In this document: piece by piece, positions 56,992 through 64,000 of the stretch
How the letters are laid out: each line of letters opens with the position of its first letter
Position numbering within the stretch: the first letter of the stretch is position 1
Assembly: GCA_963989385.1 (NCBI GenBank)
Contig: OZ022500.1
Span: 18,490,460-18,554,459, forward strand
Reading direction: 5' to 3'
Source of the DNA: Ctena decussata
Taxonomy: Eukaryota > Mollusca > Bivalvia > Lucinida > Lucinidae
Length of the DNA stretch: 64,000 nt
Made by a program: the position numbers and the translations under genes
Notes under the pieces: generated by a model
What the model was told of the DNA's origin: nothing
The model's input: the letters and a program-made list of their open reading frames with translations, nothing else
The model's database searches: none

Positions 56992-58164
56992 CTATGCATC
57001 AGGCGGGCGTCTGTCGGTTGCATTCGAGCCGCTCTCCATAGATGTTACGCTTCCGACACTGCCTATCCTATCCGTCGGTTCTGCTCGGCCCTGTGGAGTC
57101 GATCCAGGGAAACGGGCTCCGTCGCTGGTCTGACTGCCTTGTTGGGAAGAGCCTCTTGGCTGCGTGTCAGTCGGTTCCGTCACCATTTCGGTTTGCTCAT
57201 CAACACTATTTGTGTCAGAGTACTCCGGATCCGAATCGAATACCTGCTCACTGTGCTCAGTCTGTACATTTGGAGATTCTGTCCGAATACCCCCTAATTT
57301 ACTGTCAAGGCGGTCACATTTCATAATCTTAAACCAGTCTGGAAACATATCCTTGACCACACGACCGTCAACAATTAACTTGGCAGGATATTGAATAGAA
57401 ATAGTGGAGTTTGGCTGCTTAGTTTTCAGCACCTTTTTCTCTTTGAAAAGGGGTTTTCGGGCAGCAATAATCTCTTGAGGAAAGTCACGGTTGACCCCAA
57501 ACGGGGTCCCTTGCAGTCTGTTTGCGTTTGAAAGAATCAATTCGACATCCTGATAGTCTCTAAATGCAACAATCAGAGGACGATGACGAATACGAACAGC
57601 TCGGCCAATAACATTTTGACGATATTGCGGCTTCCCTATTCTATGGGCTCTCTGGATGCTGATAGCATCAGCATCAAGACCAAGTTTATCACCTAAGAAC
57701 TCCGACATAACTGTTAAGCAATCCTCGTTACGCACCTCGGGTATACCCCAAAACAAGAGATTATTGCGTCTCTGCCTTGCTTCAATATCTATCGACTTGT
57801 AGGCGAGCAAATCTATCCGTCGAGCGTTCACTTGTGTGGACTCACTTAAATGTTTGACCGTGCGCTCTGCCTTAAGGAGCCTCTCGTTGGTGGCCCTCAC
57901 ATCAAGTAAACAGGCAAACATTGTCTCAAGTTTGTCATCAACACTGAGGGCCTTAAAATGTTCCAGTGAAAAGGTCTTACTAGTGTCTGTTGGGGATTCT
58001 GCCGTGCCCGAAGACCCTGCAGACTCTGCTGAGACCCGCGGACGTTTTGTTGGCCTCACTCCCACTCCTTTACTACCACCTCTAAGCCCAGTCCTGAAGG
58101 TACCTTTTTGCGTGCGTGGGCCCTGTCTACCCGCTACAACATTCCAACCTCTCGCAGCCTCCAT
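56992..58164 (-). CDS. LINE ORF1 protein (RRM / Transposase_22-like), 390 aa, intact
   Basis: ATG at 58162-58164 and stop at 56992, 48 bp upstream of ORF2 in the same direction. Basic low-complexity N-terminus (1-70), a helical region likely to form a coiled coil (about 75-130), then RRNNLLFWGIPE (about 131-142) and AHRIGK, RPLIVAFRDY, NRLQGTPFGVNRDFPQEI. These are the RRM-like and C-terminal blocks of LINE ORF1 nucleic-acid chaperones, followed by an acidic, Ser/Thr-rich C-terminus. Its expected role is RNA binding in the retrotransposition particle. No frameshift or stop, unlike ORF2. Confidence 0.88.
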   Translation of the reverse strand: MEAARGWNVVAGRQGPRTQKGTFRTGLRGGSKGVGVRPTKRPRVSAESAGSSGTAESPTDTSKTFSLEHFKALSVDDKLETMFACLLDVRATNERLLKAERTVKHLSESTQVNARRIDLLAYKSIDIEARQRRNNLLFWGIPEVRNEDCLTVMSEFLGDKLGLDADAISIQRAHRIGKPQYRQNVIGRAVRIRHRPLIVAFRDYQDVELILSNANRLQGTPFGVNRDFPQEIIAARKPLFKEKKVLKTKQPNSTISIQYPAKLIVDGRVVKDMFPDWFKIMKCDRLDSKLGGIRTESPNVQTEHSEQVFDSDPEYSDTNSVDEQTEMVTEPTDTQPRGSSQQGSQTSDGARFPGSTPQGRAEPTDRIGSVGSVTSMESGSNATDRRPPDA

Positions 58165-58204
58165 TTCTAGGTTATATGTCTTTCTGACTCTTTGTTGTAA
58201 TAAT

Positions 58205-61113
58205 AAACAAGGTCATTTATGGGTATACTGGCTGCACCCCTTAGACCTTTGTAAAGCATTATAAGTCTACTATCTTTCCTTCTCTTTTTTAGGGATTCCC
58301 ACTTAAGTTTCTCCAGAATGCCAGTCATACTCCCAGTTTCATATGTGTAATTTCCCGTTACAAATCTAGCTGCCCTTTTCTGCACCTTCTCAAGTTCATC
58401 TTGAAGAAGTATACTTTGAGGGTCCCAAACTGAACTGCCATACTCCAGGACTGGACGCACCAGTCCCTTGTATGCTGACTCCTTAACATCTTGTGGACAT
58501 GCTGCCAAGTTACGTCTGAGGAAGCCGAGGGTCCTATTAGCCTTTGTGCAAATATTACTGACATGTGTGTTCCATTTCAAATCATTGGCAATGGTTATGC
58601 CGAGGTACTTGATAGTTTCTACATTACTGAGGACCGTTCCCTCTAAGGTATAGGAAGCATTGATCTTCTTGATCCGTTTCCTTGTAATTTGCATTATATT
58701 GCATTTAACAGGTTGAAATCTCATGCCCCAACTCCTTGCCCAACAACCTAAAAGATCTATATCCTCCTGAAGTTTCACAGTGTCTTCAATATCTCTGATT
58801 TTACGATAACAAACACAGTCGTCAGCAAAAAGTCTTAATTCCGAGTCAATATTTTCTGTTATATCGTTAATGTATAACGAGAACAACAATGGTCCAAGCA
58901 CAGTGCCCTGGGGGACACCTGACAAAACCGGGGCCCAATCCGACTTAACTCCATTTACCACCACACGCTGCTGCCTGTAACAGAGGAAAGAATCTATCCA
59001 TTTCAGAGTCTTCCCACCAATACCATAGCCGTATAGCTTACATTTAAGTAATTCATGAGGGGGGGTGTCAAAAGCTTTCTCGAAGTCCAAGATAAAAGTG
59101 TCAACCTGACCGCCCTTATCCAAGATTTTAGCCCAGTCATTTATAACCGTGATCAATTGAGTTTCACAGCTATGTTTCTTACGGAAAGCATGTTGTCTGT
59201 CTGACAAAAGTTTATGTTCATCCAAATGTGCCATAATATTAGAGCAGACAATGTGTTCGAGTAACTTGCATGGTACACAAGTTAGAGAAACCGGTCGGTA
59301 ATTGCAACCCAAAGACCTATCTCCTTTTTTGAAGAGTGGGCATATATTTGCAAGAGACCATTCCTTGGGGATTTCACCCGAGTCAATAGATTGTTGGAAG
59401 AGATGAGCGAACATTGGGCCTAATTCAGATGCTAGTTCTTTTAAGACTCTGGGATGCAATTCATCAGGTCCTAAAGCTTTCGATGGGTTCAAGCCCTTAA
59501 GAAGTTTCGTTACACCTTCTGCCGAAACATGAATGTCCTCCATGAAAGGAGCCGAGCGATTAGGAAGGGGGACTTGGGTGTGCTCACTTTTGTTAAACAC
59601 ATCCGAAAACTGACCGTTAAATTCATTAGCCTGTTCCAACTCTGACTCGGCAACACCATCACCATTTCTCTTCTTTAGGGGTGGGATACCTTGAGTATCT
59701 TTCTTTTGACTATTAATGTACCTGTAGAAGTCTCTGGGATTAGCCTTTATGTCACCAACCAAGTTATTGACATACAAATCATGTTGCTCTTTCACATCAG
59801 CTTTAATTTCCCTTCTCAAAGATTCAAATTTTGACCTAAGTTTGCTACTGCCAGTCTTTTTGGCCTTCGCATGTGTCTTATTTCTTCTACGAATCTTCCT
59901 TCTTATCTCAGGGGTTATCCAAGGAACAGAAGAGGTTGACCTACTGGTTTTTGAGGGGATATGCTTTTCAGCAGACTCCTGAATAAAGGAGGTTATCAAG
60001 TTTATGTTGTCCTGAACTGAGCGATTGTCCGAGTAACCATTGAAGTATCTATGTTTTGCGAAGTCTGACGCTTCTTTCCTCATTGATTCAAAATCTCCCT
60101 TTTGGTACAAAAACACTTTCCTCCGAGGTTTCTTTTTTGGGGGGACATAAATTTTCAATGTTCCTGATATCACATCATGATCACTAAGTTTGTCCGGGGA
60201 ATGTAGTTCTAGAAACTGACCAGGAAGTGAAGTGAGAATTAAATCCAATGTGTTTTTCTCCCGAGTCGGGAAGTTTACCAGTTGTTCTAAACCATGGTCA
60301 TTCATGACATCAATCAACATTTGTCCCTCTGACTGACTTAACACTGATCCTGACTTATTAAGTCGGTCTGGCCAAGCAATATCTTTGAAGTTGAAATCCC
60401 CTAGTACGTGAACTGAGGGGAGCTTATTTCCCTTGTGCTTTGTCCTAATATGATCTAACTGGTCACGAAACAATTGAAATTCCTCACTTGAGCCACCAGG
60501 CTGACGATACCAACTTGCTACATAATGGGAAGTTTTGTTTGCCAAAATTTTAACCCAAACTGATTCTGAGTCGTTTTCTATTTCTGACAAGGGCATGTGC
60601 GGAATGTCCTTATGAATGAGAAGCATCACTCCGCCACCATGAAGGTTTCTGTCCTTCCTGAATACATTATAGGGGAATGTTTCAGGGAACAATTCCGAAG
60701 TTGCAACTGAACTGTCAATTTTTGTTTCTTGAATAGCCACAACCTGAGGTTGGTGAACATCAAGGAAAGCTAATAAATCCAATTTCTTACCCCTAATACT
60801 GTTTATGTTCAAACTAACAAGTTTCAAACCGCCAAGAGTCTTGCCATTTAAATTTGACTCCTTTGAACTGCTTGATGAAAGCCTAATATTCTTATCCTTT
60901 GACAGTGGATTAAATCGATTCTCAGTCACTAGATTCAACTGATCATCAAAACAGGAGTCCGAGAAGTTGAAAAATTCACATTTTGGACAAATCCATGTGC
61001 ACACAGAAGTCAATACATTTTCATAATCAGTGTCCGAAAAAAAAGAGCATTCATTGTGAAGCCACAGTTCACAACCATCGCATTGAACTGCCTTATGACC
61101 ATTGAGAACCGCA
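58205..61113 (-). CDS. CR1-like LINE ORF2, inverted 5' portion (PHD, endonuclease, RT)
   Basis: Minus strand, open without a stop from the inversion junction near 61113. First a PHD-like finger CDGCELWLHNEC ... WICPKC. Numbering from the Leu codon at 61013: APE endonuclease with SLNINSIRGK (67-76), QETKID (95-100), LGDFNF (204-209), SDHD (277-280); RT with LDFEKAFD (642-649), GVPQGTVLGP (699-708), FADD (729-732). All catalytic motifs are intact. CR1 homology stops after NDLV (about 58205), and the frame then runs out in foreign sequence (stop 58167). The missing C-terminus lies on the plus strand at 61114. No start Met is seen, consistent with truncation at the 5' side. Confidence 0.9.
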
Positions 61114-61380
61114 TTGAGGAATCATCATTCCCTGACATTTCAAACCCCATTGGCTGGGACTGACATTTACAAGTCCAGTTTCTTCCCCCAGACTATTAGA
61201 GATTGGAATTCCCTGGAAGATTCACTTATTTCTGCTGCTGAGTGTGCAGAGGATTCAGTTACTAAGTTTACTTCTCTTATAAGGGCTAGGGACTAGCTTC
61301 CCTGATTCACAGGTCCTGGTGAATGATTGTCTTTGGACGTATCACCAGTAAACAATTCTGATTCTGATTCTGATTCTGAA
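61114..61380 (+). mobile_element. CR1-like LINE 3' portion with (ATTCTG)n tail
   Basis: Plus-strand frame RNHHSLTFQTPLAGTDIYKS, SFFPQTIRDWNSL and KFTSLIRARD, stop at 61294-61296. These are the usual last 60 residues of CR1-like ORF2. A short 3' UTR and about four ATTCTG units (61353-61380) follow, the normal 3' terminus. It continues directly, apart from a few residues, from where the inverted part breaks off. Confidence 0.88.
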
Positions 61381-62044
61381 TATAAGTTAGTACTATACCA
61401 CGGGATCTTTACATCCAGTTAAGTCACAAAAAAGTCCCAGAAAGGCAAATAAATTCGATATAACAGGAGCTGCTCTCACAAAACACAACCCTACACCACC
61501 ATGTTATGACGTCACCTCGACATGGATGTTTCGCTGTTAAAATAAAGGAAACACTTTAAAACATTTGAAGATATAACAAGTGAGAGGTTTACAATGTTTG
61601 AAAACTGGCTTTACGTTATCGTCTAAAACCATTGTTTCTAATCTGTATTTCTGGAATCCCTTTCGCCTGTAGGCTTGTTTGGTTTCTACCAGCATGCTCA
61701 CGTAAACAGTTCTGAAAGAAATTCTTCCCGGTTACTGAGCGTAAGCCAAAAGTCTAAGACTAACATCATCATTATCTCACAGTTACTTTGCGCTTGTTTG
61801 AAGAAACTTCACAGTTGAACTCATCATGGTGTTAACGCGGCGTCTGATCTGGAGCTACAGTTTTTGCATAAAGTCCTTTACAGAAATTCTGTCAAAGTGG
61901 ATGTTCGGTGCTGTTTAATTTATTGTGTTCTCATTTTAACCCTTCTATAATAAAAATAGAAAATAGGTAACAATAGTTGTTAAATGTTTTTCGTAAAATT
62001 TGCTTAGTCTGTTGTAACCCTTCTGTTGGTCTAAATTATTTAGT
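61381..62044. other. Unannotated spacer
   Basis: No gene. A half family H repeat (GCGGCGTCTGATCTGGAGCT) at about 61837-61869. Confidence 0.4.
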
Positions 62045-62218
62045 TCAATACAGATAGTTGAGTTGCCACCTATTTGGGAAAGAGCTGCTGACTCGGCTTA
62101 TCACTTGTAATTTATTGTTTGTTGGGATGTCTTTGTCAATCTTTCCCTTTGATGTTGGGGACAGGGTTTGGGATCTGATTCAGTCAGTTCCTGAAGTGTA
62201 GTTACTCTTTAAATTAAC
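62045..62218 (+). mobile_element. 3'-tail fragment of the 45851-47935 retroelement family
   Basis: GTTGCCACCTATTTGGGAAA and GAGCTGCTGACTCGGC match the tail at 47758-47800. GGGATCTGATTCAGTCAGTT and GTAGTTACTCTTTAAATT match 23460-23512. Confidence 0.6.
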
Positions 62219-62526
62219 CACTCTCTTCTGACCGGTTTATCCAAATATTATCTCTGGCAGTCTACGAACTTGCTTTGTGTTTGACTTTGTTTCACAACAT
62301 GGCATACAGCGAGCATTTCTATATACGAAATAACCAGCGATATTCAGTACTTTTGGATATCTTCACTAGTGGCAAGTAACACGAGACAATATCTCACTAC
62401 CAACTGCGAACGTGCATGGTAATATGAAAATTTTACGGATAAATCTTACGATTTGTCGTCATGGCGTATGAAGCATATTCGTGCGCAAAGCTGTCTCATG
62501 CTATGCCGCTAAATGTAGGTATACGC

Positions 62527-62844
62527 GGTAATTTTCGCGGTTAAGGGTCGAAAACATAAACATTAATTTTCGTGATTTTTAATTTTCGCGGTTAGCAGCA
62601 TGAGCGAAAAGCAAAACTTCTTTTTCACTTGAGCCAGTTCGTTCATTAACCTGCGGCAACCCTGCCGCAGGTAAGTGAACGAAATGGCTCAAGTGAAAAG
62701 TCCCGGCAATTACCGAAGCAAACAGAAACAAAATATATGAACACTGTGTCTAAGAAAAAACAGAAAATTATTCGCGATTTAAATTTTCGCAGTTTCCAAG
62801 TGACCGCGAAATACTGCGAAAAATGGAACACCGCGAAAATTACC
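62527..62844. mobile_element. MITE with GGTAATTTTCGCGGT termini
   Basis: GGTAATTTTCGCGGT (62527-62541) and its perfect complement (62830-62844), with further AATTTTCGCGGTTA and ATTCGCGATTTAAATTTTCG words inside. It contains a second, unrelated hairpin at 62620-62700. Confidence 0.75.
62620..62700. repeat. Nested 81-bp hairpin
   Basis: CTTTTTCACTTGAGCCAGTT, GTTCATTAACCTGCGGCA and their near-exact complements around an ACCC loop, giving arms of about 38 bp with three or four mismatches. Inserted between the arms of the 62527-62844 element. Confidence 0.8.
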
Positions 62845-64000
62845 TTATATATACGGTATCACAAAGCTGTCATATGTTACATGTACATGCTCGAAATTTC
62901 AGGACCCGGTTGTTCATGCTTATGACGCCACAAGTTAACTACACGTTTAAATTCAAACGTGTTTTATGCAAAACAACTGGCATTTTTGTCGACAAAATCT
63001 AAAGAGCTTCTGCGTGCAAAAACTCTTCAGATACATATAGGCGCACATGAATTTATTTATTGCAGATGATTCAACAAATTCTTTACTACATGTAACGACC
63101 TTGTTAAGCTTACGACGCAATTGGCGCAAATCTTTTGTGCATCTGACTTTGGCTCTATATCTTGTGACGCGACTTAATAATATAAAGAAAATATTTGCCA
63201 ACAGCCCACACTGTTTTCTCTTTCTGTTGATATTCCAGCCACATGTTCAATATCTGATGTTTCATGCCTCATATCGATATTTCAGGAATGAAATATTAAA
63301 TTTTCTCATTTATGCTATAACAGATTCCTATGGGAAATGATGACCGGTCGCTATTGACGTTCTCATACACAATTTCCTATGATTTTTGCGAAAAAGCAAT
63401 AATGAATTAATAATACGGAAACAATATCTGCAAATATTGTTGAAACAGAAAATTTATCTTGGTACTACAGACTGATAGCAGAGTAAAAACCAGCGGGCGA
63501 ACGAGTCGATTGAAGGAAATATGTACAATGATAGTCCCAGCAAGCTACTTCAATGGTAATGCATTTTCCATTCCAAAATATCGATTAAAAAGCGCCGCCC
63601 TGCCCTAGTAGCTTTATTTTTCTAATTCCTGCTTACCGTTCTCGGGCAGTAGTTCTTGCGTTTTCAATATTTTTGCGGCTCTATGGTCTTGAATTCTGAC
63701 GTAAATTTGTACGTTTTATGCATTTAAAAAGGAAACTAGGTTACAATACAGGGTTTATGGGTTTTGGTTCGATCTGTAGTTAGTCAAAAACTGTTGTGTT
63801 GCACTCAGTCTCAAATTTGTATAACTCAGAACAATGTCCAGTCTATCTTTTGAGAACTTCACACTCTTATGTCCTGTCTGAGAACTTCACGCTCTTGAGA
63901 CGTTCTCAATTAAGCTGGGCCATTCGCGGACAAAAATGGCCATATATAGAACCATTCCAGAATTCAAGAAAAACTCACGACCATAATGCTCATTATATCT
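62845..64000. other. Unannotated spacer
   Basis: AT-rich; no exon, RNA gene or shared repeat recognised. GAGAACTTCACRCTCTTG occurs twice at 63852-63897. Confidence 0.4.

Overview
The window looks like repeat-rich, gene-poor nuclear DNA of a marine bivalve, most plausibly a venerid clam. Three things point that way: the composition of the repeats (palindromic MITEs, tRNA-headed SINEs, CR1-like LINEs, Mutator-like and hAT transposons), a split host exon with a canonical splice donor, and the absence of any bacterial-type operon. The species is inferred from memory of repeat families and is not proven. Almost every long open frame belongs to a mobile element. The only convincing host coding sequence is one first exon (21553-21757, minus strand) of a claudin/PMP22/CACNG-like four-pass membrane protein.

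Layout. 0-5 kb: DNA-transposon relics, including a 1.26 kb element with TA target duplication and a 0.52 kb element with TTAA duplication, plus palindromic MITEs. 5.8-9.2 kb: an almost complete but internally deleted Ty1/copia LTR retrotransposon on the minus strand, with two 98-99% identical LTRs, a 5-bp target duplication, a tRNA-Met-like primer binding site and tandem CRE-like TGACGTCA boxes. 9.47-10.0 kb: a 51-bp minisatellite. 10-31 kb: many small elements, namely eight or more copies of a 238-bp palindromic MITE, about a dozen copies of a 60-75 bp hairpin with a swapped apical stem, and tRNA-derived SINEs, several with clear target duplications. 31.6-37.2 kb: a diverged inverted pair whose left arm holds a 730-bp palindrome of 21-bp satellite repeats; between the arms lie a Helitron-like element, a (CA)n run and an AT-rich palindromic satellite.

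43.9-51.3 kb is a nested stack. Two 269-bp direct repeats enclose a His-Me finger homing-endonuclease-like frame and a Mutator-like transposase. That transposase is broken by a hAT derivative (8-bp duplication, TIRs, BED-finger exon) and by a retroelement fragment, and the fragment is itself split by a 969-bp inverted-repeat element. 51.5-58.2 kb: an APE-type LINE (minus strand) with intact ORF1 and a twice-frameshifted ORF2. 58.2-61.4 kb: a CR1-like LINE with 5' inversion, so that its first roughly 930 codons run on the minus strand and its last 60 codons plus the (ATTCTG)n tail run on the plus strand. 61.4-64 kb: sparse sequence with a nested hairpin element.

The genes here do not form a host pathway. 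The informative content is a layered record of transposition, with several structures (swapped apical hairpins, the giant satellite palindrome, the twin-primed CR1) that deserve checking genome-wide.
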